DNA of 48,517 nucleotides from CAZABC01 sp964483405 (GCA_964483405.1 CAZABC010000020.1:1-48517), one strand, 5' to 3'. Positions 6,890-15,588 are shown, numbered from the stretch's first letter. Made by a program: numbers and translations. Notes: generated by a model not told the origin, from the sequence alone.

Positions 6890-8155
6890 TCAGCGGTCGG
6901 CCGGACGGCCCGGCAGCTCGAAGGCGAAGCCGCGCAGCGGCGGTGCCGTCGCCAGCCCGCGACCGAGGGCGATCACCCGGAAGGCGCCCATCGCCCGCGG
7001 GTCGATGAGCCGGACGACGGCCGACCGGAGGGCGAGGTAGGCGTCGAGCGCTCCGGCGCCGTGGGCCGCCGCGCCGTGGGCCGCCGCGCCGTCGACCCCG
7101 GCACCGGGCCCGTCGAGGGGAGTCTCGCCAGCCGCCGCGAGGAGATCGCCGAGCCCGAGCCCGGCGAGGAAGGCGGCCTGGCTCGTCCGGCCGAGGACGT
7201 CGAGCCCGGCCCGGGTCGCGGCCCGCTCGAGCGCGGTCAGGTCGACATGCGCCGTCAGGTCCTGGCGACCGACCTCGACGAACGGGTCGTCGTGCACGCG
7301 GTGACGGGCGTAGGCGAGGAGGGTGCCAGCCCGCCGCCTCGGTCCGAAGAGGGTCTCGGCGGGATGACCGTAGTCGATGACGAGGGCGAGGCCGCGCTCG
7401 AGATCGGCCGCGACCGCTTCCACCCACGGCCCGAGCTCGAGGCAGATCTCGGCGACCTGGCCCTCGACCAGGGCGACCCCGTCGTCGGCGAGCCGGCCGG
7501 CGAGGGCGGGCGTGGTCGGGGGCGCGTCGACCTCGGCGAACCCGCCGGCGGTCGTCGTCACGAGCAGCTCGCGGAGCCGCCCGGCGCGGACGGTCACTCG
7601 GTGGACCGGCAGCGCATCGAGGAGCTCGTTCGCCACGACGGCGCCGACCATCGGGCCGGTCGGCTCGTCGAGCCGGTCCGCGAGGCCGGCGGCCGAGAAC
7701 CGCTCGTGCAGCTCGGCCCGCCGGTGCGGGTTGACCTCGACCGGCTGGTAGCGGAGCGCGTCGGCGAGCCCCGAGCGGTCCACCCGGAGCCCGTCGAGGA
7801 TCGCCAGCCCGAGCGTGCCGGCGCCGGCCCCATGCTCCCGGACGACGAAGGGGTCGGGTCGGCCGAGTCGCTCCCAGACCTCGGCCAGCTGGCGCCCGAC
7901 GAGCCGCCCGAACACCGGGTGGAGCTCGGGCGCCGTCAGGAAGTCGCCGGCCCGGGTCGGCCGCGCGGTCGGGCTCGCGTAGTAGCCGCGCTCGCGGTCG
8001 TAGAGGGCGACGGCCATGAACCGGGCGAACGGGATCGGCCCGTCGCGCTCGATCTCGGCCCGCAGCCGCTCGACGAGCTCCGGGTCGCCCGGCCCTCGGT
8101 CCGGCTCCCCCGGCCGCGCGGCCGGGCCCTCCGGCTCGAGCTGGCCGGGCGTCAC
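6890..8155 (-). CDS. MidA/NDUFAF7-family SAM-dependent methyltransferase
   Basis: 421 residues from a GTG at 8155 that overlaps the upstream stop (GTGA). Class I methyltransferase of the MidA/NDUFAF7 (DUF185) family: SAM motif EHGAGAGTLGLAILDGL, the hallmark VVANELLDALPVHRV, and the distal VIDYGHP, GTLLAYARHRVHDDPF and QDLTAHVDLTALE. In mitochondria NDUFAF7 dimethylates an arginine of the NuoD homologue and is needed for complex I assembly. The gene lies directly upstream of nuoA on the same strand, so a complex I role is a reasonable inference here. A 15-nt unit is repeated twice at 7056-7085, giving GAAAHGAAAHG in a variable loop. Confidence 0.9.
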   Translation of the reverse strand: MTPGQLEPEGPAARPGEPDRGPGDPELVERLRAEIERDGPIPFARFMAVALYDRERGYYASPTARPTRAGDFLTAPELHPVFGRLVGRQLAEVWERLGRPDPFVVREHGAGAGTLGLAILDGLRVDRSGLADALRYQPVEVNPHRRAELHERFSAAGLADRLDEPTGPMVGAVVANELLDALPVHRVTVRAGRLRELLVTTTAGGFAEVDAPPTTPALAGRLADDGVALVEGQVAEICLELGPWVEAVAADLERGLALVIDYGHPAETLFGPRRRAGTLLAYARHRVHDDPFVEVGRQDLTAHVDLTALERAATRAGLDVLGRTSQAAFLAGLGLGDLLAAAGETPLDGPGAGVDGAAAHGAAAHGAGALDAYLALRSAVVRLIDPRAMGAFRVIALGRGLATAPPLRGFAFELPGRPADR

Positions 8156-9315
8156 CCGCCGACTCCCGGGCGCCGTGCCCCGGCGCGAGCGACGAGCCGG
8201 ATCCCGGGCCCGACGAGCGCGTGCCCGCCGAGCAGCACCGGGATCGGCGCCCGGAGCGCGGCGGCCGTCAGCTCCCGCAGCCACGGATCGTCGATCCGCT
8301 CCGGGTCGAGCAGGTCCGAGGCGAAGCGGTCCTCCGGCGGCGGCCAGGCCCGCTCGTCGGGGCCGAGCCGGTGGGCGAGGAGGACCCGGGTGTCGACGAG
8401 CGCCGCGTCGCCCAGCCGACCGAGGAGCGCGCCGAGCGAACCCGGCCCATCACGGTCGAGGAGCATGCCGAGGACCGACGCGGGCGGCCGCTCCGGGGCG
8501 TGCCCGCGATCGGCGGCGCGGGCCAGCCGGTCCGCGGATCGGAGCCCGCGCTCCTCGACGAGCGCCCGGACCCGCGCGGCGACCGCCCGCTCGAGCCAGG
8601 CGAGCGTCGTCGCCGAGGTCCGGCCGGCGACGACGACCTCCGCCCGCCGGTCGGCGAGCCGCGCGGCGACGGCGGCGAGCCGCGTCTCGACGACGCGGAC
8701 CGGGACGCCGGCCGGGAGCGGGGCGCCGCCGGGCGCGCCGAGCCAGCGCGGAGCCGGCGGGACGCGGGCCGCGAGGAGCACGTCGAGCGGCCCGTCGAGG
8801 TCGAACGCGAGGCGCCACCGCCCGCGGAGGTCGGCGACCGTCGCTCCGGCGACCTCGTCGAGCCAGCGGGGGAGGGCGTTGTCGGCCTCGAGGTCCGGCA
8901 GCCCGGCGAGCAGGTCGCGCCGACCGACCGCGACGACGTCGGCCGAGTAGCGGTTGTTGGCGAGGGCCCGGGCCTCGCCGGACGCGGCGACCTCGACGAA
9001 CGGCCGTCGGTCGGCGATCCCGGCCAGCGGGATCGCGCCCGACCCGAGGACGACGAGACCGTCGGTCCCCGACCGGTCGCCCGCGGCGCCCGGGTCGCGG
9101 GGATCGCGGCCGGTCGCGAGCCCGCGCACCCGGCGTCCGAACGGCGTATCGTCGGCCGGGCCGGCCACGACCCTGGCCGTCGTGGCGCCGCCGGCCAGGA
9201 ACCCCGCCCGGTGATGCTCGGCGAGGCGGGCCCGGACCGCGGCGAGGGCGCGGGTGAGCGGCCCGGCCGTCGGACCGGGCTCGGGGTGGAGGATGACGAC
9301 GTCGGCCCAGCCCAC
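8152..9315 (-). CDS. Unrecognised protein, possibly nucleotidyltransferase-like N-terminal domain
   Basis: 387 residues from a GTG at 9315. I do not recognise the family with certainty. The N-terminal half has alternating strands and helices with GSGAIPLAGIADRRP, ALANNRYSADVVAV and LPDLEADNALPRWL, a pattern reminiscent of GT-A nucleotidyltransferases. The C-terminal half has a conserved-looking VLLAHRLGPDERAWPPPEDR and PIPVLLGGHALVGPG. The stop overlaps the midA start (GTGA), so the two are co-transcribed and probably translationally coupled. Start supported by a TAGACT box 6 nt upstream (leaderless pattern). Confidence 0.6.
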   Translation of the reverse strand: MGWADVVILHPEPGPTAGPLTRALAAVRARLAEHHRAGFLAGGATTARVVAGPADDTPFGRRVRGLATGRDPRDPGAAGDRSGTDGLVVLGSGAIPLAGIADRRPFVEVAASGEARALANNRYSADVVAVGRRDLLAGLPDLEADNALPRWLDEVAGATVADLRGRWRLAFDLDGPLDVLLAARVPPAPRWLGAPGGAPLPAGVPVRVVETRLAAVAARLADRRAEVVVAGRTSATTLAWLERAVAARVRALVEERGLRSADRLARAADRGHAPERPPASVLGMLLDRDGPGSLGALLGRLGDAALVDTRVLLAHRLGPDERAWPPPEDRFASDLLDPERIDDPWLRELTAAALRAPIPVLLGGHALVGPGIRLVARAGARRPGVGG

Positions 9316-9321
9316 CGGGCG

Positions 9322-9327
9322 AGTCTA
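9322..9327 (-). promoter_or_regulatory. -10 box of a leaderless promoter
   Basis: TAGACT on the minus strand, separated by 6 nt from the GTG at 9315 with no Shine-Dalgarno sequence. It lies in a 24-nt gap shared with the divergent folK, whose start is at 9340, so the two promoters must overlap. Confidence 0.5.
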
Positions 9328-9339
9328 GCGAGGGCATCG

Positions 9340-9972
9340 ATGGCGGCTCGACGGATCCGGGCGTACGTGGGCCTCGGGGCGAACGTCGGCGACCCGGACG
9401 CGACCCTCGCCGCCGCCGTCGGCGCGCTCGCGGCGCTGCCCGGGTCCCGGCTCCGCGGGGTCTCGCGGCTCTTCGCGACCGCGCCCATCGGGGTCGTCGA
9501 CCAGCCGGCGTTCCGCAACGCCGTCGTCGCCCTCGACGTGCCCGCCGGTCCCGACCCGGCGACCGGCGCCCTCGCCCTCCTCGTCGCCCTCAAGGGTCTC
9601 GAGGCGGCGTTCGGCCGTCGCCGGCGGCGCCGCTGGGGCCCGCGCGAGCTCGACCTCGACCTGCTCGTCTTCGGTCGCCACGCGCTGTCGGTCGAGCGAC
9701 CGCCCGCCGCCCGCACCACCGATCCCGCGCGCGCCGACCGGCCGGGGGCGCGCTGGCTCGTCGTGCCGCATCCGGAGGCGCGCGGGCGACTGTTCGTCCT
9801 CGCTCCGCTCGCAGACCTCGCGCCAGGGCTCGTCCCGCCCGGCTGGGGCGAGACCGTCGCGGGGGCAGCCGCCCGCCGGGCGCGGATCGACGGCCCCGAC
9901 GCCGTCCGCCCGATCGGCGCCTGGGACTCGCAGACCGGCCGCTGGGCGATCGCCGCCGGCACTACCGGCTGA
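9340..9972 (+). CDS. folK: 2-amino-4-hydroxy-6-hydroxymethyldihydropteridine pyrophosphokinase
   Basis: 210 residues. Transfers pyrophosphate from ATP to 6-hydroxymethyl-dihydropterin in folate synthesis. The N-terminal YVGLGANVGDP, the central FATAPIGVVDQPAFRNAVV and the family signature RWGPRELDLDLLVFG with its Asp pair (magnesium ligands) are all present, as is VPHPEARGRLFVLAPLADL. The ATG at 9340 follows a 24-nt divergent gap. No other folate gene is adjacent. The 3' end overlaps the convergent persulfide dioxygenase gene by 11 nt. Confidence 0.94.
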   Translation: MAARRIRAYVGLGANVGDPDATLAAAVGALAALPGSRLRGVSRLFATAPIGVVDQPAFRNAVVALDVPAGPDPATGALALLVALKGLEAAFGRRRRRRWGPRELDLDLLVFGRHALSVERPPAARTTDPARADRPGARWLVVPHPEARGRLFVLAPLADLAPGLVPPGWGETVAGAAARRARIDGPDAVRPIGAWDSQTGRWAIAAGTTG

Positions 9973-11335
9973 GCCAGGCCTCCGCGCCGCCGGACGCGAC
10001 GAGCCGGACCCGGAACCCCTCGGCCTCGAGGAGGCTCGCGGCCATCGCCGCACGCAGCCCCGACTTGCAGAGGACGGTGACCTCGCGGTCGCGCGGCAGC
10101 TCGGCCAGCCGCTCGGGCAGGTCGCCGACGAAGATCCGGCGGGCGCCCGGGACCGTGCCCTCGTCGCGCCACTCGGTCGGCTGCCGGACGTCGAGCAGCT
10201 CGAGGTCGGCGCCCCGGCCCGCCTCGGCCGCCGCCTCGCGATCGGAGAGCGTCGGGTACGTGCGGACGGCCCGTCCGTCGTCGACCCACGCCTCGACCCC
10301 GCCGTCGAGGACGCCCTCGATCCGGTCGTAGCCGATCCGGGCGAGCTGGGTGGCGGCCTCGGCGGCGGCCTCGGCGAGCGGCTCGGGCAGGACGAGCAGC
10401 AGTGGCGCGCCGAACGGCACGAGCCACCCCACGTAGGCGGCGAACGTGTCGCCGAGCTCGACGTTGAGGGCACCGGGCAGGTGGCCCCCGGCGAAGACGA
10501 CCCGGTCCCGGGCGTCGACCACCCGCGCCCCGGCTGCCGCCCGCGCGGCGAAGGCGGCCGGGGCGAGGCGGGCCGGCCGGGGCACGCTGCCGATGAGCGG
10601 CGGTCCCGCCCGGTTGAGTGGCGCCATGTGGCGGTAGTAGCGCGGGTACTCGCCGAGTCCCGCGAGGAGCCGCTCGGCGAAGGTCGGCTCGTCGATCGCG
10701 GCGAGGAGGGGGTTGCGGGCACGCTCGAGGCCGAGCGTCGTCAGGCGCTCCTCGATGACCGGTCCGGCGACGCAGAACGAGCCCGAGCCGTGCGTCGGCA
10801 GGATCCGGACGTCGTCGGGCAGCGTCGCCAGGCGGCGGAGCGTCCGGTACTGGGCCGCGGTCAGCTCGGCGACCCGGTCGGCGCCGAGGAGGTCGGTCCG
10901 GCCGACGGACCCCGCCAGGAGGCTCCCGCCGGTGAGGATCGCCGTCGGCGTGGCCGGATCGGTCGCATCGGCATCGTGGACCTCCCAGCTGAGGTGCTCG
11001 GGGGTGTGGCCCGGCGTCGCCCGGGCGACGATGCGGAGCCCGCCGACCGCGATGCTGTCGCCCTCGCCGGCCGGCCGGTGGTCGAACGCGTAGTCCCCCA
11101 GGCCCGGCGCGACGATCCGCGCGCCGGTCCGGGCCCGGATCTCGAGGGCGCCCGACAGGTAGTCGTTGTGGACGTGCGTCTCGAGCACGGCGGCGATCCG
11201 CCAGCCGCGCCGGTCGGCCGCGGCGAGGAACCGATCGGCGTCGCGCTGCGGGTCGACGACGACCGCCTCGCCGCCCGCGCCGAGGACGTAGCTCGCGTCG
11301 CCGAGCCCGGGGGTGATGAAGACCTCGACCTCCAT
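9962..11335 (-). CDS. Persulfide dioxygenase-like metallo-beta-lactamase with two rhodanese domains
   Basis: 457 residues. An ETHE1/Sdo-type metallo-beta-lactamase domain (residues 1-240: THVHNDYLSG, then ATPGHTPEHLSW and LPTHGSG metal-binding stretches) is followed by two rhodanese domains. The first (about 265-350) has no active-site cysteine; the second (about 370-457) has the loop VLCKSGLRAA with a catalytic Cys. Such proteins oxidise glutathione or other persulfides to sulfite, with the rhodanese part handling sulfane sulfur. Last gene of the glpX-LLM-sdo run: the start is 4 nt after the previous stop. Substrate is inferred from the domain order. Confidence 0.88.
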   Translation of the reverse strand: MEVEVFITPGLGDASYVLGAGGEAVVVDPQRDADRFLAAADRRGWRIAAVLETHVHNDYLSGALEIRARTGARIVAPGLGDYAFDHRPAGEGDSIAVGGLRIVARATPGHTPEHLSWEVHDADATDPATPTAILTGGSLLAGSVGRTDLLGADRVAELTAAQYRTLRRLATLPDDVRILPTHGSGSFCVAGPVIEERLTTLGLERARNPLLAAIDEPTFAERLLAGLGEYPRYYRHMAPLNRAGPPLIGSVPRPARLAPAAFAARAAAGARVVDARDRVVFAGGHLPGALNVELGDTFAAYVGWLVPFGAPLLLVLPEPLAEAAAEAATQLARIGYDRIEGVLDGGVEAWVDDGRAVRTYPTLSDREAAAEAGRGADLELLDVRQPTEWRDEGTVPGARRIFVGDLPERLAELPRDREVTVLCKSGLRAAMAASLLEAEGFRVRLVASGGAEAWLSR

Positions 11336-11339
11336 CGCC

Positions 11340-12329
11340 TCAGCCGAGCCGGAGCGCCGGCAGCACCTCGGCCCCGAAGGCCTCGATGAACTCGGCCTGG
11401 TTGCGGCCGACGTTGTGGAGGTGGATCTCGTCGAAGCCCATGTCGACGTAGTGCTGGATGTGGGCCCGGTGGGCGTCGAGGTCGGCGGTCATGAGGACCC
11501 GGTTCGCGAAGTCCTCGGGCCGGACGAGCTTCGCCATCGCCGCGAAGTCCTCGGGGTTCTTGATGTCCTGCTTCGGGAACGGCATCCCGCCGTTCGGCCA
11601 CTCCCGGACGGCGGCCTCGACCGCCTCGTCGTCGGTCCGCGCCCAGCTGACGTGGATCTGGAGGAGCTTCGGCATCCCGACGGGGTCCTTGCCGGCCTCG
11701 CGGGCGCCCTCGTCGAACTTGCCCCAGAGCATCCCGATCTTCTCGTCGGCCGCGCCGACGGTGATCATCCCGTCGGCGAGGCGGCCGGTCCGCCTGGCGT
11801 TGACCGGTCCCGCGGTCGCGACGTAGATCGGCACCGGCCGCTCGGGCCGGGTGTACAGCCTGGCGCTCTCGAGGGTGAAGTACTCGCCGCGATGGCGGAC
11901 GACGCCCCCGCCGAAGAGCTTCTCGATGACCTCGACCGCCTCGAACAGCATCGCGCTCCGGACGCCGATCTCCGGCCACGGTCCGCCGACGACGTGCTCG
12001 TTGAGCGCCTCGCCGGCGCCGAGGCCGAGCCAGAAGCGATCGGGGTACATCGCCCCGAGGGTCGCCGCGGCGTGGGCGATGACCGCCGGGTGATAGCGGA
12101 AGCCGGGGCACGTCACGGCCGTGCCGAACCGGAGCGACGTCCGCTGGCCGAGCGCGCCCATGAAGCTCCAGGCGAAGGCGCTCTGGCCCTGCTGCGGCGT
12201 CCAGGGGTGGAAGTGCTCCGAGACCATGAAGCCCGCCGAGAAGCCGGCGGCCTCGGCCTGTTCGCACCGATCGAGCAGCTCGGTCGGGTGGAACTGCTCG
12301 AGCATCGCGGCGTAGCCGATCGACGTCAT
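11340..12329 (-). CDS. F420-type LLM-class oxidoreductase (F420-dependent G6P dehydrogenase-like)
   Basis: 329 residues. A luciferase-like monooxygenase TIM barrel of the subfamily that includes F420-dependent glucose-6-phosphate dehydrogenase: SIGYAAMLEQFHPTELLDRC, GFMVSEHFHPWTPQQG, FGTAVTCPGFRYHPAV and FWLGLGAGEALNEHVVG are all typical. The start ATG at 12329 has an AGGGAG upstream; the long extension of the frame to 13502 is antisense-like and lies inside glpX. Presence suggests that the organism makes coenzyme F420. The substrate is not provable from sequence; glucose-6-phosphate or another alcohol/sugar is possible. Confidence 0.87.
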   Translation of the reverse strand: MTSIGYAAMLEQFHPTELLDRCEQAEAAGFSAGFMVSEHFHPWTPQQGQSAFAWSFMGALGQRTSLRFGTAVTCPGFRYHPAVIAHAAATLGAMYPDRFWLGLGAGEALNEHVVGGPWPEIGVRSAMLFEAVEVIEKLFGGGVVRHRGEYFTLESARLYTRPERPVPIYVATAGPVNARRTGRLADGMITVGAADEKIGMLWGKFDEGAREAGKDPVGMPKLLQIHVSWARTDDEAVEAAVREWPNGGMPFPKQDIKNPEDFAAMAKLVRPEDFANRVLMTADLDAHRAHIQHYVDMGFDEIHLHNVGRNQAEFIEAFGAEVLPALRLG

Positions 12330-12355
12330 GGGGGACTCCCTGGCTCCTGGGCCTG

Positions 12356-13330
12356 CTACAGCCGGACGGCCGGTGGCTTGTCGCGGTCGAGCATGTGGAC
12401 GGTGTCGACGAACCGGACCTGCTTCGTCCGGTAGGCCATCACGAGCGAGTGCGTCCGGGCCCCGCCGCCGAAGAACCGGACACCGTTGAGGAGGTCGCCA
12501 TCGGTCACGCCGGTCGCCGCGAAGACGAGGTGGTCGCCGGAGGCGAGCTCGTCGGTCGTGTAGACGTGGTCGTCGTCCGCGGCGCCCATCCGCCGGGCCC
12601 GCTCGCGCTCCTCCTCGTTCCGGAAGCGGAAGCGGGCCTGGATCTCGCCGCCGAGACAGCGCAGGGCGGCCGCCGTCAGGACCCCCTCGGGCGCGCCGCC
12701 GATCCCCATCACCGCGTGGACGCCGGTGCCCTGGACCGCGCAGCTGATCGCCGCCGAGAGATCGCCGTCGGAGATGAGCTTGATCCGGGCGCCGGCGGCC
12801 CTGACGGCCGCGATGAGCGCGTCGTGGCGTGGGCGCTCGAGGATGACGATCGTGATGTCGCCGACCTTCCGGCGGAGCGCCTCGGCGATCCGATGGACGT
12901 TCTCCGCCGGCGGCCGCCGGATGTCGACCGCGCCGGCGACGACCGGCCCGACGCAGAGCTTCTCGAGGTACGTGTCGGGGGCATGGAGGAGCCCGCCCCG
13001 CTCCGAGGCGGCAAGGACGGTGATCGCGTTCGCCTGGCCGGTCGCGACGAGGTTCGTCCCCTCGAGCGGATCGACGGCGATGTCGACCGCCGGCAGGTCG
13101 GCCCCGCGGGCGCCGACCTCCTCGCCGATGTAGAGCATCGGCGCCTCGTCGCGCTCGCCCTCGCCGATGACGATGCGGCCGCGGATGTCGGCCTCGTCCA
13201 TCGCCAGGCGCATCGCTTCGGTCGCGGCCCGGTCGGCGCCGTCGCGGTCGCCCTGGCCCATCGTCCGGGCCGACGCGATCGCGGCGGCCTCCGTCACCCG
13301 GATCATCTCGAGCGCGAGCAGTTGCTCCAT
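12356..13330 (-). CDS. glpX: Class II fructose-1,6-bisphosphatase
   Basis: 324 residues. GlpX family: IVIGEGERDEAPMLYIGEEV, the metal-binding DIAVDPLEGTN and the GIGGAPEGVLTAAALRCLGG stretch are intact. It hydrolyses fructose-1,6-bisphosphate in gluconeogenesis. The ATG at 13330 has GGGGAGG upstream. It is the first gene of a three-gene minus-strand run with the F420-type dehydrogenase and the persulfide dioxygenase; co-location with a possible sugar-phosphate dehydrogenase is suggestive of hexose-phosphate metabolism. Confidence 0.95.
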   Translation of the reverse strand: MEQLLALEMIRVTEAAAIASARTMGQGDRDGADRAATEAMRLAMDEADIRGRIVIGEGERDEAPMLYIGEEVGARGADLPAVDIAVDPLEGTNLVATGQANAITVLAASERGGLLHAPDTYLEKLCVGPVVAGAVDIRRPPAENVHRIAEALRRKVGDITIVILERPRHDALIAAVRAAGARIKLISDGDLSAAISCAVQGTGVHAVMGIGGAPEGVLTAAALRCLGGEIQARFRFRNEEERERARRMGAADDDHVYTTDELASGDHLVFAATGVTDGDLLNGVRFFGGGARTHSLVMAYRTKQVRFVDTVHMLDRDKPPAVRL

Positions 13331-13374
13331 CGGCTGGACCTCCCCGGCGTCGGCGTCGGTCGACCGCCGCGCAC

Positions 13375-13380
13375 ATCGTA
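13375..13380 (-). promoter_or_regulatory. Candidate -10 box of glpX
   Basis: TACGAT on the minus strand, 44 nt before the glpX ATG, in the 80-nt gap after purH. No clear -35 is visible, so this rests on the TAnnnT pattern seen at several other genes here. Confidence 0.3.
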
Positions 13381-13410
13381 CGGGGACCGGCCCCGTGAGC
13401 GTCGACCCGG

Positions 13411-14958
13411 TCAGTGCCGGAAGTGGCGGCGCCCCGTGAAGACCATCGCCAGGTGGTGCCGATCGGCGACCTCGATCGCCATCTCGTCGCGGATCGAGCC
13501 ACCCGGCTGGATGATCGCCGTGACCCCGGCCATCGCCGCGAGGGCGATCCCGTCGGGGAACGGGAAGTACGCGTCGCTGGCCATGACCGCGAGGCGGGCC
13601 CGGTCGCCGGCCTTGCGCAGGGCGATCTCGACCGCCGTCTGGCGGCTGCCCTGCGCGGCGCCGATGCCGACCGCCGCGCCGCCCCGGGCGAGGACGATCG
13701 CGTTGCTCCGGACGTGGCGGACGGCCCGCCAGCCGAACAGCAGGTCGGTCAGCTCCTCGAGCGTCGGGCGGCGCTGGGTGACGACCTGGAGGTGGCCCTT
13801 GTCGAGGGCCAGCGCGTCGTGCTGCTCGACGAGGAGGCCGCCGCCGATCCGCTTGAAGTCGAGGTTCGCGATGCCGTAGTCGCGCATCCCGTCGGGCGGG
13901 TCGGGCGGGACGACGAGGACCTCGAGGCTCGCCCGCTCGCGCAGGAGGGTCAGCGCGTCGTCGGCGACCGCGGGCGCGACGACGGCCTCGTAGCTGTTGG
14001 CGAGGATCTCCCGGGCGAGCGCCAGGTCGACCGGCCGGTTCATCCCGACGACGCCGCCGAAGGCCGCGACGGGGTCGGTCTCGAGCGCGTGCCGGTAGGC
14101 CTCGACCGGGTCGTCGGCCGACCCGATGCCGACCGGGTCGGTGTGCTTGACGATCGCGACCGTCGGGGCGGTGAAGTCGCGGGCGATGCGGTAGGCGACG
14201 TCGAGGTCGAGCAGGTCGTTGAACGACGGCGCCGGCCCGGCCAGCTGCGCGGCGTCGACGAGGGCGCCGCTCCGGTGGGTCGTCTCGCGGTACATCGCCG
14301 CCCGCTGGTGGGGATTCTCGCCCGACCGGAGGTCCTCGACCTTCTGGAGGACGAGCGCGAGGCGCTCCGGGAAGACGGCGCCGGAGATCTGGTTGAGGTA
14401 GGCGGCGATCTCGGCGTGGTAGGCGGCGACGATGCCGAAGGCGCCGGCGGCGAGCCGGGCCCGGGTCTCGGCCGTGACCTGGCCGTGCTCGCGGAGCTCC
14501 TCGAGGACCGGCTCGTAGTGGGCCGGGTCGGCGACGGCGACGACGCCCGCGGCGTTCCGGGCGGCCGCCGAGAGGAGCGCCGCGCCACCGACGTCGATCA
14601 TCTCGATCGCCTCATCGATCCCGACCAGGCGGGCCCCCACCTGCGGCGCGAACGGCGCAACGTTGACGACGACGAGATCGATGAGGCCGATGCCGTGCCC
14701 GGCCAGCTCGGCGAGCTGCTCGGGGCGGTCGCGACGGGCCAGGATCCCGGCGTAGATCGCCGGGTGGAACGTCTTGACCTGGCCGCCGACGAGGGTCGGG
14801 GTGTCGGTCAGGTCGGCGACGGTCCCGACCTCGATGCCCTCGCCCGAGAGGTGGTCGCGGGTGCCGTCGGTGGCGTACAGCTCGACGCCGAGGTCGAGGA
14901 GCGCCCGGGCGAAGTCGGCGACGCCGGCGCGGTTCGCGACCGACAGGAGCGCTCGCAC
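13411..14958 (-). CDS. purH: Bifunctional AICAR transformylase/IMP cyclohydrolase
   Basis: 515 residues, normal for PurH. The N-terminal cyclohydrolase domain (ALLSVANRAGVADFARALLD, GGQVKTFHPAIYAGIL) and the C-terminal transformylase domain (GENPHQRAAMYRET, SFNDLLDLDVAY, SNAIVLARGGAAVGIGAAQ, SDAYFPFPDGI) complete the last two steps to IMP. The KHxNPCG motif reads KHTDPVG; the Lys-His pair is kept. The GTG at 14958 has GGGAGG at a 6-nt spacing; upstream in-frame sequence is Arg/Pro-rich and unlike the family. Divergent from the small membrane protein gene at 15111. Confidence 0.96.
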   Translation of the reverse strand: MRALLSVANRAGVADFARALLDLGVELYATDGTRDHLSGEGIEVGTVADLTDTPTLVGGQVKTFHPAIYAGILARRDRPEQLAELAGHGIGLIDLVVVNVAPFAPQVGARLVGIDEAIEMIDVGGAALLSAAARNAAGVVAVADPAHYEPVLEELREHGQVTAETRARLAAGAFGIVAAYHAEIAAYLNQISGAVFPERLALVLQKVEDLRSGENPHQRAAMYRETTHRSGALVDAAQLAGPAPSFNDLLDLDVAYRIARDFTAPTVAIVKHTDPVGIGSADDPVEAYRHALETDPVAAFGGVVGMNRPVDLALAREILANSYEAVVAPAVADDALTLLRERASLEVLVVPPDPPDGMRDYGIANLDFKRIGGGLLVEQHDALALDKGHLQVVTQRRPTLEELTDLLFGWRAVRHVRSNAIVLARGGAAVGIGAAQGSRQTAVEIALRKAGDRARLAVMASDAYFPFPDGIALAAMAGVTAIIQPGGSIRDEMAIEVADRHHLAMVFTGRRHFRH

Positions 14959-15030
14959 CGACGACCTCCCTCCGGGACCCCTGGGGCGACGCGCGGGCGG
15001 CCTGGTCCGCCGTCGCGCATCCGGCGCCCG

Positions 15031-15056
15031 AGTATACCGCCGCGGCATGGCATACT
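15031..15056. promoter_or_regulatory. Back-to-back -10 boxes between purH and the membrane protein gene
   Basis: TATACT on the minus strand (15036-15031) faces purH and CATACT preceded by TGG on the plus strand (15051-15056) faces 15111. The two form an inverted AGTAT/ATACT pair 16 nt apart, in a 152-nt divergent gap. No -35 boxes are clear. A regulator binding here would affect both genes. Confidence 0.45.
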
Positions 15057-15110
15057 CCCGAGCCGGGCCCATGCCGGGACCGACCGGAAGTCGCAGAAGG
15101 ATCGTCCGCC

Positions 15111-15542
15111 GTGACGCTGCCGCCCTGGGAGTACCTGTTCCTCGCCTTCAACCGGCAGAACTTCCACGACATCTTCAACCTGATCTGGATCGCCGCGGTC
15201 GTCCTGCTGGTGGTCCTCGTCGTGCTCTACGCCGTCCGGACCCGGCAGCTTCGCCACCATCCGCCGTACCTCGAGCTGTACGGGTGGCTCCTGTGGACCG
15301 GGATCATCTTCTTCGGGATGGTCCTCGTCGCGAGCGTCTTCGTGTTCGAGTTCTTCCTCGTCCTCGCCATCCTCGGCACCGGTCTCGCCACGCTCGTCTG
15401 GATCCGCTTCATCCGGTTCCCGCCGGACCTCGCGGCCTACGAGCGCCAGCTCGCCAAGCAGCGCTACTACGACCGGCGGCTCTACGGCAAGCCCGAGAGC
15501 ACCATCCGCCCGAAGGCGAGCAAGCGCCGCCGCCGGCGCTGA
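15111..15542 (+). CDS. Small membrane protein of unknown function
   Basis: 143 residues from a GTG. Two to three hydrophobic segments (about 21-42, 58-77 and 80-96) are followed by a basic tail of about 40 residues ending in a run of arginines. The N-terminal PPWEYLFLAFNRQNFHDIFN looks like an amphipathic lead-in. I do not recognise a family. It shares a divergent promoter region with purH, and the cupin gene follows 46 nt later on the same strand. The highly basic cytoplasmic tail could bind nucleic acid or acidic lipids, but that is speculation. Confidence 0.65.
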   Translation: MTLPPWEYLFLAFNRQNFHDIFNLIWIAAVVLLVVLVVLYAVRTRQLRHHPPYLELYGWLLWTGIIFFGMVLVASVFVFEFFLVLAILGTGLATLVWIRFIRFPPDLAAYERQLAKQRYYDRRLYGKPESTIRPKASKRRRRR

Positions 15543-15588
15543 GACAGGGCCGCCGGACGCGGTCCGGCGGCATGGTCGGGGGCCGCCG

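Noticed and set aside
7056..7090. Tandem 15-nt repeat in midA
   Set aside because: Two in-frame copies giving an Ala/His/Gly loop; ordinary length variation, not a mobile or regulatory element.
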